Shown: piece by piece, positions 33,227 through 42,056 of the stretch | Numbering within the stretch: position 1 is the first letter of the stretch | How the letters are laid out: every line of letters begins with the position of its first letter | Assembly (NCBI RefSeq): GCF_013350005.1 | Contig: NZ_JABVWW010000012.1 | Location: forward strand, 33,780-97,779 | Source: Methylocystis silviterrae | Lineage (GTDB): Bacteria; Pseudomonadota; Alphaproteobacteria; Rhizobiales; Beijerinckiaceae | DNA length: 64,000 bases | Reading direction: 5' to 3' | Program-made: the position numbers and the translations under genes | The notes under the pieces: model-generated | What the model was told of the DNA's origin: nothing | The model's input: the letters and a program-made list of their open reading frames with translations, nothing else | The model's database searches: none

Positions 33227-33801
33227 CCTTCACCCGATCGCGCTGGGTCGATATCGCCGCAACGCGCCGGCTCATCCTTGGCGCCGCGGCGGGGCTCGCC
33301 GCTTTTTCCCCGGTCATCGCATTCGCGGCGCATGGCGCTTCGCCGCTGAAAGTCGTCGAGACGACGATCGTGGATGCGCCGCCAGGCAAAGTCTGGGCGG
33401 TCGTCGCTGACTTCGCTCACGCCGACTGGCTGCCGGGCGTCGCCCGCGTCGAAGCGTCGGGCGATGATGTTCCCGATCAGGCGCGGCGCAGGCTGATCAT
33501 GGCCGACGGCGGCGTCGTTGAGGAGTTGCTGACCAAGCGCGACGCCGAGCGGATGATGCTTGGCGTGCATCGCGAAGGCGATGATGTGAAGCGGCTGCCG
33601 GCGACGAATTACACCGCGCTGATTTCGCTGCGGCCCGCAGAAGACGGCAAGACGCAGGTCGAATGGAAGGCGCGCTTCTACCGCGGCTATCCCAACAACG
33701 ACCCGCCGCCGGAATTGAACGACGACGTCGCCATCGCCGCGGTGACGGGGCTGCAGCGCGCTTTTCTTGCGGCGTTGAAGACGAAGGTGGAAGCGAAGTG
33801 A
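33217..33801 (+). CDS. Second MxaD-like periplasmic SRPBCC protein
   Basis: This 194-residue paralogue of the preceding protein keeps the same order: VVETTIVDAPPGKVWAVVAD, HADWLPGVARVEA, GGVVEELLTKRDA, and EWKARFYRGYPNNDPPPEL. The N-terminus has a twin-arginine-like stretch (ATRRLILGAAAGLAAFSPVIAFA), so export may be by Tat or Sec. The ATG at 33217 lies inside a dispersed palindromic repeat; a longer reading from 33196 would be repeat-encoded too. The tandem pair points to duplication and divergence. It probably acts in the periplasm with a quinoprotein or cytochrome; the partner is unknown. Confidence 0.72.
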   Translation: MRKPFTRSRWVDIAATRRLILGAAAGLAAFSPVIAFAAHGASPLKVVETTIVDAPPGKVWAVVADFAHADWLPGVARVEASGDDVPDQARRRLIMADGGVVEELLTKRDAERMMLGVHREGDDVKRLPATNYTALISLRPAEDGKTQVEWKARFYRGYPNNDPPPELNDDVAIAAVTGLQRAFLAALKTKVEAK

Positions 33802-33810
33802 GGCTTCAAT

Positions 33811-33927
33811 CCGTCATGCCCGCGCTTGTCGCGGGCATCCACGCCAAGACGATGCGATGCGTCGAAGGAAAAGCGTCCAAGCGCTTTGCGCGCGCGTGGA
33901 TGGCCGGGACAAGCCCGGCCATGACGG
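33811..33927. repeat. VPAIH-family palindromic repeat before the beta-propeller gene
   Basis: The outer arms are CCGTCATGCCCGCG and GGGACAAGCCCGGCCATGAC. The centre is AT-variable and longer than in the glyS copy (17132-17208). The terminal CATGACGG arm contains the ATG (33921-33923) used as the start of the following gene. If read in frame, the upstream part would encode the VMPALVAGIHA type of peptide, which is repeat-derived and not a real N-terminus. Confidence 0.85.
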
Positions 33928-34856
33928 CGAGAGTGTTTCTCTCCATCGCCGTTCTTGCCGCGCCCGCCCTCGCCGACGAGGCCTTCGTCACCGCGCAAGG
34001 CGCCGACGCCCTCTCGATCGTCGATCTTTCCAAGATGCAGACCGTCGCGACGCTGCCCATCGGCGGCAAGCCGGCGGGAGTAGCGGTGTCGCGCGACGGC
34101 GCGCGCGCCTTCATCACCAGCCCCGAAGGCAAGTTTCTCACCGTCATCGACGCGGCGAGCCGCACGATCGAAAAGCGCATTCCGGTCGAAGGCGGGCCGC
34201 TCGGCGTCGCCGCGAGCCCCGACGGCAATCGGGTCTATGTCGCCGATCTCTATGGCCGGCGCCTCGTCGAGATTGTTCTCGCAGGCGGCGCGCAGCGCAG
34301 CGTCGGCGTCGGCGCAATGGCGTCGGGCGTCGCCGTCGCGCCAGACGGCAAGACGATCATCGTCGCCGACCGCGACGACAATGCGCTGTCGCTCATCGAC
34401 GCGGCGACGTTTTCGCGCGCCGCGACCATACCGGTCGGCAAGCATCCTTTCGGCGTGACGATCGACGCTTCCAGCGCGCGCGCCTATTCGGCCAATGTGG
34501 AATCCGACGATGTCAGCGTCGTCGACCTCGCTTCCCGCAAAGTCGTCGCGACGCTCAAATGCGGCAGCCGGCCTTATACGGTGGCGCTCGCCAAGGGCCG
34601 CGTCTTCGTCGCCAATCAGCATGGCGACAGCGTCAGCGTTTTCGACGCTGAAAGCTTGGCGCCGCTCGAAACGATAAAGGTCGGCGAATATCCGGAAGGC
34701 CTCTCGGTCAGCGGCGACGGCGCGCGAGTCTATGTCGCCAATTGGTTCTCGAACGAGCTCTGGGCGGTCGACGCGCAGACGCTGAAAGTTCTGGGAAAAG
34801 CGGAGACCGGCGACGGCCCGCGCGCTTTCGGCGCCTTTATTCGCGAAGCCGAGTGA
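33921..34856 (+). CDS. YVTN-type beta-propeller protein, periplasmic
   Basis: This 311-residue secreted protein has a signal peptide (MTARVFLSIAVLAAPALA) and then about seven YVTN/lactonase-like blades. Examples are AFVTAQGADALSIVDL, GVAASPDGNRVYVADL, GVAVAPDGKTIIVADR, GVTIDASSARAYSAN and GLSVSGDGARVYVANW. Such propellers often accompany PQQ-dependent alcohol dehydrogenase systems, which fits the MxaD-like genes just upstream. A specific role cannot be read. The frame is open for 86 codons upstream, but that portion is repeat DNA and a shadow of the previous gene. The ATG at the repeat edge gives a proper signal peptide. Confidence 0.75.
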   Translation: MTARVFLSIAVLAAPALADEAFVTAQGADALSIVDLSKMQTVATLPIGGKPAGVAVSRDGARAFITSPEGKFLTVIDAASRTIEKRIPVEGGPLGVAASPDGNRVYVADLYGRRLVEIVLAGGAQRSVGVGAMASGVAVAPDGKTIIVADRDDNALSLIDAATFSRAATIPVGKHPFGVTIDASSARAYSANVESDDVSVVDLASRKVVATLKCGSRPYTVALAKGRVFVANQHGDSVSVFDAESLAPLETIKVGEYPEGLSVSGDGARVYVANWFSNELWAVDAQTLKVLGKAETGDGPRAFGAFIREAE

Positions 34857-34890
34857 TCTCGCAGCCATACAGCATTCGTTTGAACGGTTA

Positions 34891-34998
34891 GGATGTCATT
34901 CCCGACGCGCGAAGCGCGATCGGGAATCCAGAGTAAAGCCAGCATTCTTGGATCGGCTCTAGATTCCCGGTCAGGCCTTCGGCCCGCCGGGAATGACA
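34891..34998. repeat. GTCATTCCCG-type palindromic repeat
   Basis: This unit starts GTCATTCCCGACGCGCGAAG, has GGGAATCCAGAG and AGATTCCCGG inner arms, and ends GCCGGGAATGACAT. The same family is in the haoA-haoB gap at 10620-10714. It separates two convergent genes and may end transcription from both. No gene lies in this gap. Confidence 0.85.
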
Positions 34999-35031
34999 TG
35001 CCCGATGGATCAGGCGGAATTGGCATCGCGG

Positions 35032-36240
35032 TCACGTTTCAATATGCTCGGGCCGCACGCCAAGCCCGATGAGTCGCGCCGGCAGTCGGCGCAGCAACGG
35101 TATGGCGTTGAGGAGTCGCAGCGCCAGCGGCGCATCGAAGGGCTTCTCCGCGGAGAGCACGCTACGCACCACGCGATTTTGGATGGCAAGCTGAATGGCC
35201 TGCGTCACGCGGGTCGGAAACTCCCGCCGGCGCTGCACGGCGCGCACGTCCTCATCGCTTAGCGCATCGTCGCGCAGCTTCGCGGAAAGGAGATTGGCGG
35301 CGGCGACGGCGTCCTGGATCGCCAGGTTCACGCCGACTCCGCCAACCGGCGACATGGCGTGCGCGGCGTCGCCGATGCACAGCAATCCGGGGCGGCTCCA
35401 CATCTTGAGCCGATTGACCTGAACGGTCAGCAGGCTCACGTCGCTCCAATCCTTGAGCACGCTGACGCGATCGGCAAGGAAGGGCGTTAAGCCGGCGATC
35501 GAATCACGAAACGTCTCGATGCCTTTCTCGCGCAATTTTTCGGCGTCGCCCTTGGGGATGACGCAGCCGCACTGCCAGTAGGAGCCGCGGTCGATCATCG
35601 CCAGCATGCGCCCCGGCGCGATTCGGCCGAAGCTTTCGTCGGGATCGCTCTCCTTGCGCGGCAGCTTGAACCACAGCACGTCCATCGGCGCGCCGAAATC
35701 CTCGACGGGGAGCCTGGCGTCGTCGCGCATATGCGAACCGCGCCCATCGGCGGCGATGACGAGCTTGGCCTCGATGTTCAGCTCTCCTTCCGGCCCAATC
35801 GCCGAAATGCCGCGGACGCGATCGCCGTCGAACAAGAGGCGCTCGCCGGCAGTCTTCATCAGAAGGCGGAAGTTGGGCAGCGCGCGCGCATGTTCGGCGA
35901 TAAAGTCGAGAAAATCCCATTGCGGCATGAAGGCGATGAAATTGCCTTTGCCGGGGAGGCTCGAAAAGTCGGCGACCTTGTATTGACGCTCGCCGATCCA
36001 AGCCGAAAGCGCGTAGGCCTTGTGGTGCGGAAGCCGCAGGAATTCATCAAGCAGGCCGAGCTCGTCCATGATGCGCAGCGTCGATGGGTGAATCGTGTCG
36101 CCCCGAAAATCGCGCAGAAAATCGGCGTGTTTTTCGAGGACGATCACATCGACGCCGGCGCGCGCGAGCAGAAATCCGGCCATGAGCCCGGCAGGGCCGC
36201 CGCCGACGACACAGCATTGGGTCGAAAGTGTTGCGGACAT
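35032..36240 (-). CDS. FAD-dependent monooxygenase (PHBH/UbiH fold)
   Basis: This 402-residue flavoprotein is of the group A monooxygenase type. The dinucleotide motif is CCVVGGGPAGLMAGFLLARAG near the N-terminus, followed by the acidic end VIVLEKHADF. The second FAD site is LCIGDAAHAMSPVGGVGVNL near residue 285, with a DG-type motif (LVIAADGRGS). It would hydroxylate an aromatic or quinone-like substrate with NAD(P)H and oxygen; the substrate is unknown. The start at 36240 has GGAGGATTGC upstream; nine further in-frame codons precede it. It stands alone, divergent from the complex I subunit gene. Confidence 0.85.
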   Translation of the reverse strand: MSATLSTQCCVVGGGPAGLMAGFLLARAGVDVIVLEKHADFLRDFRGDTIHPSTLRIMDELGLLDEFLRLPHHKAYALSAWIGERQYKVADFSSLPGKGNFIAFMPQWDFLDFIAEHARALPNFRLLMKTAGERLLFDGDRVRGISAIGPEGELNIEAKLVIAADGRGSHMRDDARLPVEDFGAPMDVLWFKLPRKESDPDESFGRIAPGRMLAMIDRGSYWQCGCVIPKGDAEKLREKGIETFRDSIAGLTPFLADRVSVLKDWSDVSLLTVQVNRLKMWSRPGLLCIGDAAHAMSPVGGVGVNLAIQDAVAAANLLSAKLRDDALSDEDVRAVQRRREFPTRVTQAIQLAIQNRVVRSVLSAEKPFDAPLALRLLNAIPLLRRLPARLIGLGVRPEHIET

Positions 36241-36376
36241 GCAATCCTCCGTCTGAGGGCGTCGCAAGCGGAAGCGCGAGCGGCTTCGAATCCGAATCGT
36301 CGCGGGGCTGCGGCCAGGCTGGACATTGGCGCCATCAGACGCAATAAGGGGCCACGAAATTCGAGGACGCAGCTAC

Positions 36377-36784
36377 ATGTCCTATATCGTTCGCTTCTTC
36401 ACCTGGTGGAACCGCGCCACGCTCAGCACCGGCCTGTGGACGCTGCTTTACGGCGAGCGCGTCGGCGAAGATGAATTCGGCAACGTCTATTACCGTCGGC
36501 GCGGCGGCAAGATCGATCCGGCGCTCGGGTTTGAACGGCGCTGGGTGATCTACAACGGCTATTGCGAGGGTTCGGCGACGCCTCCCGGATGGTACGGCTG
36601 GCTGCATCATACGGTGGATACGCCGCCGACCGACGAGACCTATCGGCCGCGCTCCTGGGAGCTTCCGCACCAGGCCAATTTGACCGGAACGCCGCAGGCC
36701 TATCGGCCGCCGGGCTCTCAGCTCGCGCTGGGCGAGAGGCCGCCCGCCGGCGGCGACTACGCCCCCTGGCGGCCCGAAGGCTGA
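36377..36784 (+). CDS. NADH:ubiquinone oxidoreductase accessory subunit NDUFA12
   Basis: This 135-residue protein is the bacterial counterpart of the mitochondrial complex I subunit NDUFA12 (B17.2), present in alphaproteobacteria. Landmarks are TLLYGERVGEDEFGNVYY, RRWVIYNGYCEGSATPPGW, WLHHTVDTPPTDE and YRPRSWELPHQANLTGTPQA. It sits on the cytoplasmic arm of complex I. The ATG at 36377 starts MSYIVRFFTWWNRATLSTGL, matching the family N-terminus. It leads into the DUF2155 gene 86 bases downstream, a familiar alphaproteobacterial arrangement. Confidence 0.93.
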   Translation: MSYIVRFFTWWNRATLSTGLWTLLYGERVGEDEFGNVYYRRRGGKIDPALGFERRWVIYNGYCEGSATPPGWYGWLHHTVDTPPTDETYRPRSWELPHQANLTGTPQAYRPPGSQLALGERPPAGGDYAPWRPEG

Positions 36785-36870
36785 GCGGCGCTCTCCTTGG
36801 AAAGGCCTTTCTTGCCTGCTTTCGTCCCCGGCTTGTTTTTGGAGCTGGCGGAGAATCCTGCGGTGATCGG

Positions 36871-37626
36871 ATGAAGTTGCCCTTATCCTTGGCGCCAGCG
36901 GCTGTCGGCGCGTGGGCTTTTTTTGCGGTCGCAGCGTCCGCCGAGCCGATCCGCCATCCGACCGCGATCTTCGCCGGCCTCGACAAGACCACTGGCCGCA
37001 TCATTAATTTCGACGTCGCGATCGACGAAACCGTGCAGTTCGGCGCCCTTCAGGTGACGCCGCGCGTATGCAACACGCGACCGCAAACCGAAACGCCGCA
37101 AACGACGAGCTTCGTCGAGGTGGACGAACTCATCCTCAAGCCGGAACGCCGGGGCGACCCCAAGCCCGAAACGGTCAAGACCGACGCCAAACAAGAGGCG
37201 AAGCGCATCTTCTCGGGCTGGATGTTCGCTGCAAGCCCCGGTCTCCACGGGGTCGAGCATCCCGTCTATGACGTCTGGCTGGTCGACTGCAAAGGCGGCA
37301 AGGAGACGATCGCGCCGCCCGCTGAGGCGGCCGCGCCGGCGGCTCCGCCTGCCGAGGCCGAGGCGACGGCCCCGTCAGAAGGGGCCAGTGGTAAGAAGCG
37401 CCGCTCGCGCAGAGTCGAGCCGACGACGCCGCCGCCGATGGAAAACCAGCCCATAGGGCCCGCCGATCAGGCGGCCCCGGCGCCCGTCGAGCCTGAGGCG
37501 GCGCCCGCGCCAGCGGAAGATCCTGCCGCCTCGCCGACGGGCGGGCGCAAGAAGAAGCGGCGGCGCGCCGAACAGGCCAACCCCGCTGCGGCGCCTCCGG
37601 CCAACAACCCGCTTTTCCCCTTCTAG
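36871..37626 (+). CDS. DUF2155 domain secreted protein
   Basis: This 251-residue protein has a signal peptide ([24 protein letters not shown]) and a DUF2155 domain. The domain is recognisable from [40 protein letters not shown] and [30 protein letters not shown] Pro/Ala-rich, then Arg/Lys-rich C-terminal tail (residues about 150-251) looks disordered. DUF2155 proteins are periplasmic with no settled function. The gene's stop overlaps the aat stop by four bases (convergent). The longer open frame from 36562 overlaps the previous gene and is not used. Confidence 0.88.
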   Translation: MKLPLSLAPAAVGAWAFFAVAASAEPIRHPTAIFAGLDKTTGRIINFDVAIDETVQFGALQVTPRVCNTRPQTETPQTTSFVEVDELILKPERRGDPKPETVKTDAKQEAKRIFSGWMFAASPGLHGVEHPVYDVWLVDCKGGKETIAPPAEAAAPAAPPAEAEATAPSEGASGKKRRSRRVEPTTPPPMENQPIGPADQAAPAPVEPEAAPAPAEDPAASPTGGRKKKRRRAEQANPAAAPPANNPLFPF

Positions 37627-38291
37627 TCGGCAAGCGCGGCCAGCGCCTGAACGCCGCTCACGGGAGCGGTCTTGGGCCAGACGCTGAAGTTGGCCTTTTC
37701 TGGGAGCGCCCGTTCGAGCGCGCGATGATATTCCTCGCGCGAAACCTCGATCGCGCCGAGCGAGGCGAGATGCGGCGTAATGAATTGCGTGTCGAGCAGC
37801 TGGAAGCCGCCCGCCCGTAACCGCCCGATCAGGTGGACAAGCGCGACCTTTGAGGCGTCGCGCTCCAGATGGAACATGCTCTCGCCGAAAAAGGCGCTCC
37901 CAAGAGCGACGCCGTAGAGCCCGCCGACAAGACGCCCATCAAGGCGGCATTCGACCGTATGCGCGAAGCCAATGTCGAACAACTCGCGATAAAGCCGATG
38001 GATTTCGGCGTTGATCCAGGTCCGCTCACGTCGAAACGCGGGAGCGGCGCAGGCGTCGATCACCGCGTCAAAATCGCGATCGACGACAACCTCGAAACGA
38101 TCGGACCTCACGGTCTTGGCCAGGGAGCGCGACACGACGAAGTCGTCGAGGGGAAAAATCGCGCGCCGCTCCGGATCGACCCAATAAAGCTGGTCGTCGT
38201 CGGCGCTCTCGGCCATCGGGAAAAGCCCGATGGAATAGGCGCGGAGCAGAAGATGCGGGGTGATTGCATAGGGGGCGTTGAGGCGCGACAT
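37623..38291 (-). CDS. aat: Leucyl/phenylalanyl-tRNA--protein transferase
   Basis: Aat attaches Leu or Phe to the N-terminus of proteins that begin with Lys or Arg, marking them for ClpAP degradation (N-degron pathway). The 222-residue protein begins [20 protein letters not shown] and has the family blocks [49 protein letters not shown]-like [20 protein letters not shown] and GESMFH. It ends near [16 protein letters not shown]. The frame stays open a further 83 codons upstream, but this covers the mliC gene region on the same strand and has a non-family sequence. Length is normal for the family. Confidence 0.95.
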   Translation of the reverse strand: MSRLNAPYAITPHLLLRAYSIGLFPMAESADDDQLYWVDPERRAIFPLDDFVVSRSLAKTVRSDRFEVVVDRDFDAVIDACAAPAFRRERTWINAEIHRLYRELFDIGFAHTVECRLDGRLVGGLYGVALGSAFFGESMFHLERDASKVALVHLIGRLRAGGFQLLDTQFITPHLASLGAIEVSREEYHRALERALPEKANFSVWPKTAPVSGVQALAALAD

Positions 38292-38361
38292 ATAGTCAAG
38301 GATAGCGGCGCGAGAACGCCGCGCCACCCTCAGGCGGCGAGTTTCTTTAAAGAAAGTCGAA

Positions 38362-38682
38362 TTAATTGCGCGTCGTGCAGTTGAGCTTCTCGCCGCGCCA
38401 CTCGACCATGGCGTCGTCGCCCTTGTTCCAGAACTCGATATTCTTGGCGACGTAGCGCGCCCCGCTCGCCGCCATCGCCTGTTTGGCCAACACGGTCTCG
38501 CCTTTAAAGGCAAGTTTGGCGCGATTGGCGTTTGCGCCAAGGAAAGTGACCGTCAGAGCGGCGTTGGGATCGCCCGAACATGTGAAGACGAAGGGACCGC
38601 GCACAGGGGTTTTTGCGTAGGCGGATGAGAGCGGCGCAGCTGCCGCCAGAACCACCGCGACGATGACCGAGGATCGATTCAT
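38362..38682 (-). CDS. MliC-family lysozyme inhibitor-like secreted protein
   Basis: This 106-residue protein has a signal peptide ([19 protein letters not shown]) and the MliC/PliC domain pattern. A first Cys sits in [20 protein letters not shown], then comes the central [31 protein letters not shown] block, and a last Cys near the end (LNCTTRN). The two Cys would form the family disulfide. Proteins of this type inhibit c-type lysozymes in the periplasm. There is no lipobox, so it is a soluble form. It lies 19 bases downstream of accC on the same strand. Confidence 0.8.
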   Translation of the reverse strand: MNRSSVIVAVVLAAAAPLSSAYAKTPVRGPFVFTCSGDPNAALTVTFLGANANRAKLAFKGETVLAKQAMAASGARYVAKNIEFWNKGDDAMVEWRGEKLNCTTRN

Positions 38683-38701
38683 CTTCTTTCCACCCTTCGC
38701 T

Positions 38702-40060
38702 CTAAAAATCGGGCTCGATGCCGCCCGTCGCCAAAAAATGCTCCAGCCAATGAATGTCGTAAATTCCGTTTTGGACGTCGGCGTTGCGCACGAGCGTGCG
38801 AAACAGCGGAAGCGTCGTATCGATGCCGTCGACGATAAATTCGTCGAGCGCGCGGCGCAGGCGCATCAGCGCTTCCGTTCGGTTACGCCCGTGAACGATC
38901 AGCTTTCCGATGAGCGAGTCGTAGTTGGAGGGGATCGTATAGCCCTGATAGACCGCTGAATCGACGCGAACCCCGACGCCGCCGGGCGGGTGGTAATAAG
39001 CGATGCGCCCGGGCGAGGGCCTGAAGCTCGTGGGGTGCTCGGCGTTTACGCGGCATTCGATGGCGTGGCCGTAGAACCACATGTCTTCCTGTCGCAGGGA
39101 GAGCGGCGAGCCCGCCGCGACCCGGATCTGTTCGCAGACGAGATCGACGCCGGTGATCGCCTCCGTCACCGGATGCTCGACCTGAATGCGCGTATTCATC
39201 TCGATGAAATAGAATTCGCCGTTCTCGTAGAGAAACTCGATCGTGCCGGCGCCGGCGTATTGCATGTCTCGCATGGCGCGCGAGCAGATCTCGCCGATCT
39301 CCATACGCTGGGCGTCGTTGAGCGCGGGCGAGGGGCTTTCTTCCCAGATCTTCTGGTGTCGGCGCTGGAGCGAACAGTCGCGCTCGCCGAGGTGAACCGC
39401 CTGGCCCTTGCCGTCGCCGAAAATCTGAAACTCGATATGGCGCGGTTTTTCGAGAAATTTCTCGATGTAGACCGTATCGTCGCCGAACGCGGCCTTTGCT
39501 TCGGTGCGCGCGGTGGCGATGGCGATGGGAAGGTCATACGCGTCGCGCGCGACCTTCATGCCGCGGCCGCCGCCGCCGGACGCCGCCTTCACCAGAACGG
39601 GAAAGCCGATCCTCTCGGCGATCTTCAGCGCTTCCTTTTCGCTCAGGATCGGCCCGTCTGAGCCAGGCACGCAGGGAATGCCGAGCTTCTTTGCTGTCGC
39701 CTTGGCTTCGATCTTGTCGCCCATCAGGCGGATGTGCTCGGATTTCGGGCCGATGAAGGTGATGTTATGTTCTTCGAGAATCTCGGCGAAGCGCGCGTTC
39801 TCCGAAAGGAATCCGTAGCCCGGATGCACGGCGTCGGCACCGGTGATTTCGCAGGCGGAGAGCAGGGCGGGAATATTGAGATAGGAATCGCGGGCGGGCG
39901 CCGGCCCGATGCAGACGGACTCGTCGGCGAGCTTGACATGCATGGCGTCGGCGTCGGCGGTCGAATGCACGGCGACTGTCGCGACGCCTAATTCCTTGGC
40001 TGCGCGCAGGATGCGCAGCGCGATTTCGCCGCGGTTGGCGATAAGGATCTTGTCGAACAT
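38702..40060 (-). CDS. accC: Acetyl-CoA carboxylase, biotin carboxylase subunit
   Basis: AccC carboxylates the biotin on AccB with bicarbonate and ATP in the first step of fatty acid synthesis. The 452-residue protein has the family start [25 protein letters not shown] and the [16 protein letters not shown] block. The ATP-grasp glycine loop is [16 protein letters not shown] (near 160). Further blocks are [18 protein letters not shown] and [16 protein letters not shown] (Glu, Asn and Arg of the active site). It follows accB by 13 bases on the same strand, and the two form an operon. Length is normal. Confidence 0.98.
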   Translation of the reverse strand: MFDKILIANRGEIALRILRAAKELGVATVAVHSTADADAMHVKLADESVCIGPAPARDSYLNIPALLSACEITGADAVHPGYGFLSENARFAEILEEHNITFIGPKSEHIRLMGDKIEAKATAKKLGIPCVPGSDGPILSEKEALKIAERIGFPVLVKAASGGGGRGMKVARDAYDLPIAIATARTEAKAAFGDDTVYIEKFLEKPRHIEFQIFGDGKGQAVHLGERDCSLQRRHQKIWEESPSPALNDAQRMEIGEICSRAMRDMQYAGAGTIEFLYENGEFYFIEMNTRIQVEHPVTEAITGVDLVCEQIRVAAGSPLSLRQEDMWFYGHAIECRVNAEHPTSFRPSPGRIAYYHPPGGVGVRVDSAVYQGYTIPSNYDSLIGKLIVHGRNRTEALMRLRRALDEFIVDGIDTTLPLFRTLVRNADVQNGIYDIHWLEHFLATGGIEPDF

Positions 40061-40073
40061 CTCTTACCGCCGC

Positions 40074-40601
40074 CTACTCGATCACGAGGAGAGGTTCGCC
40101 GTATTCCACGGGCTGGCCGTCCTCGACCAGTATGGCCGTCACAACGCCGGATTTGGTGGCGACGATGTCGTTGAAGGTCTTCATCGCTTCGATCAGCAAA
40201 AGCTTGTCGCCGAGCGAAACGCGCGCGCCGATCTCGACGAAGGGCTTTGCGTCGGGATTCGGCCGAAGGTAGGCGGTGCCGACCATCGGCGACTTCACCG
40301 CGTCCAGGTATTCGGCGGGCTCCGTGACGGGAGTGGGGGACGTGGCCGGCTTTGCCATCGGCGGCGGCGGCAGGGGCTGCACCGGCGGCGCGGCGCCCAC
40401 GCTCGCGATTGCTGCGGCGGGCGCGCGCGCCGCGCGGATACGCAAATCGCCCTTCTCCACCTCAAATTCGGTCAAATTGCTGTTTGCGACGAGTTCCGCA
40501 ATCGTGCGCAGCAGATCCGCGTCGATGGCGGGCGCGGGCGCTTTGACCGACGCCGGTTTGCGGGAGGAAGCGGTGCGAGGCGGTTGAGCTTTGCGCGCCA
40601 T
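40074..40601 (-). CDS. accB: Acetyl-CoA carboxylase biotin carboxyl carrier protein
   Basis: AccB carries the biotin that shuttles carboxyl groups between AccC and the transferase AccAD. The 175-residue protein has an N-terminal Ala/Pro/Lys-rich section and a Pro-rich linker ([19 protein letters not shown]). A C-terminal biotinyl domain follows, starting [20 protein letters not shown], with the biotin Lys in [12 protein letters not shown]. Length is usual. It starts 7 bases after aroQ and ends 13 bases before accC, so these genes are co-transcribed. Confidence 0.97.
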   Translation of the reverse strand: MARKAQPPRTASSRKPASVKAPAPAIDADLLRTIAELVANSNLTEFEVEKGDLRIRAARAPAAAIASVGAAPPVQPLPPPPMAKPATSPTPVTEPAEYLDAVKSPMVGTAYLRPNPDAKPFVEIGARVSLGDKLLLIEAMKTFNDIVATKSGVVTAILVEDGQPVEYGEPLLVIE

Positions 40602-40608
40602 AAGTGTC

Positions 40609-41052
40609 TCAGCTCTTTCTCAGTTCGTTTTCAAAGACAGCGTCAAGGGCGAGAATGTAGGAGAGCGGGCCGAATCCCGCGATCACGCCGCGCGCCGCGG
40701 GCGAGATGAAGGAATGGCTCCGAAAGCTTTCGCGTGCGTGCACATTGGACAGATGCACTTCGATGACGACAGCTTCCGCGCCCTTGATCGCATCATAGAG
40801 CGCGATGGATGTGTGCGTCAGCGCGCCGGCGTTCAAAATGACCGGCGCGCCCGCACTTGCGGCTTCCTGGATCCAGTCGACGAGATCGCCCTCGTGGTTG
40901 GACTGCCGGAACACCAGCGATACGCCGCGTTCGGCGCAACGCTTCTCCAGCGTCGCGCGGATATCGTCGAGCGACGCCGTTCCGTATATCGCGGGCTCCC
41001 GCTTGCCGAGAAGATTGAGATTGGGACCGTTAAGCACGTGGACGGCTGACAT
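40609..41052 (-). CDS. aroQ: 3-dehydroquinate dehydratase, type II
   Basis: AroQ removes water from 3-dehydroquinate to give 3-dehydroshikimate in the shikimate pathway. The 147-residue protein carries the type II signature [20 protein letters not shown] (with catalytic Arg and Tyr), the [16 protein letters not shown] block, [17 protein letters not shown], and [20 protein letters not shown] with the catalytic His. Length is standard. It is the first gene of an aroQ-accB-accC unit common in alphaproteobacteria, and is preceded by a DsbA-like gene on the same strand. Confidence 0.98.
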   Translation of the reverse strand: MSAVHVLNGPNLNLLGKREPAIYGTASLDDIRATLEKRCAERGVSLVFRQSNHEGDLVDWIQEAASAGAPVILNAGALTHTSIALYDAIKGAEAVVIEVHLSNVHARESFRSHSFISPAARGVIAGFGPLSYILALDAVFENELRKS

Positions 41053-41144
41053 AGCGCTTCCGAAAACGTTCCCCGAAAAATCTCAAAGGCGACAGGCTGT
41101 CTGTCTTAGCCGTGTTGTCGCCGCAAAGAAAGCCCGCCGCCGCG

Positions 41145-41933
41145 CTAGCAGGCGGTCTTGCCGCATTTGCGCATGTTTTCGATCTTGGCTTTCAGTTGCG
41201 CGTAGGGCACGCCGCCGATGATCGCCTCTTTGCCGATCACCCAGGCGGGCGTTCCATCGAACCGCAGCTCATCGGCCAGCGTAGCGACTTCCTTCAGCGC
41301 GGCCTTTGTCTCCGCGCTCGACATGTCCTTCTCGAGACGGGGCATATCGGCGCCCACCTCCTTCGCCGCCGCCAGCGCCTGCTGCTTGCCGATGTGGCCG
41401 CGAGTCGAGAGCAGCTTGCGATGGAAATCCCAGAACTTCTGGCTGTCGAGCTGCATGCGTGCAGCGGTCGCGATCTGCGCCGCCTCGACGGAGTCGGGCC
41501 CCAGAATCGGGAAGTCCTTGAGCACCACCCGCAGCTTGGGATCGGCCTCGATCAACTTGGCGACCGAAGCCATCGCCTGCTTGCAGTAGCCGCAGTTATA
41601 GTCGAAGAATTCGACGAGCGTGACGTCGCCGCTCGGATTGCCCACGACGGCCTGGTTGGGCGAGTTCACGATTTTGGCGCCGTGCTGGCCGACGGCCTTT
41701 TCACGTGTGGCGGCCGCGGCGACCTTCTCGCGCTTTCCAAGTTCGTCAATTGCTTCCCGGACCACTTCCGGGTTGGAAAGGAGATAGTCGTGCACGACCT
41801 TCTCGATCTCGACCTTCTGCTTGCCCGAAAGCTCCTCCGCGACGAGCGGCGTCGCCGCGGCTAGAGCGAGACATGCGCCGGCGGCGAGCGAGATAAAAAA
41901 GCTCATTGCATTCTCCTTTGCGCGACAGCGCAT
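41145..41933 (-). CDS. DsbA-family periplasmic thiol-disulfide oxidoreductase
   Basis: This 262-residue secreted protein has a signal peptide (MSFFISLAAGACLALAAATPLVA after an in-frame Met 9 codons in). The thioredoxin fold has active-site CGYC in LVEFFDYNCGYCKQAMASVAK, a cis-Pro loop in FDGTPAWVIGKEAIIGG, and a helical insertion. It is of the Com1/BdbD-like subgroup, with an extra N-terminal helical region (EKVVHDYLLSNPEVVREAIDEL). It would form or isomerise disulfides in the periplasm, perhaps for LptD, whose gene lies upstream on the same strand. The frame begins at 41933; the ATG at 41907 has the ribosome site AGGAGA and is likely the true start. Confidence 0.85.
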   Translation of the reverse strand: MRCRAKENAMSFFISLAAGACLALAAATPLVAEELSGKQKVEIEKVVHDYLLSNPEVVREAIDELGKREKVAAAATREKAVGQHGAKIVNSPNQAVVGNPSGDVTLVEFFDYNCGYCKQAMASVAKLIEADPKLRVVLKDFPILGPDSVEAAQIATAARMQLDSQKFWDFHRKLLSTRGHIGKQQALAAAKEVGADMPRLEKDMSSAETKAALKEVATLADELRFDGTPAWVIGKEAIIGGVPYAQLKAKIENMRKCGKTAC

Positions 41934-42056
41934 TCGTGTCGGGATCCCTTCGTCGCGGCGCTTTTAGCACAGGGGGCGGCGGGCGTCCTCCTGACGTATG
42001 GTTGGCGCCTTTCACGAGGTTGGCATTTCACGAGGTTGGCATTTCACGCGAATGGC

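Noticed and set aside
33663..33920. Upstream extension of the beta-propeller frame
   Set aside because: It reads the end of the second MxaD-like gene off frame and then repeat DNA. The export signal begins only at 33921.
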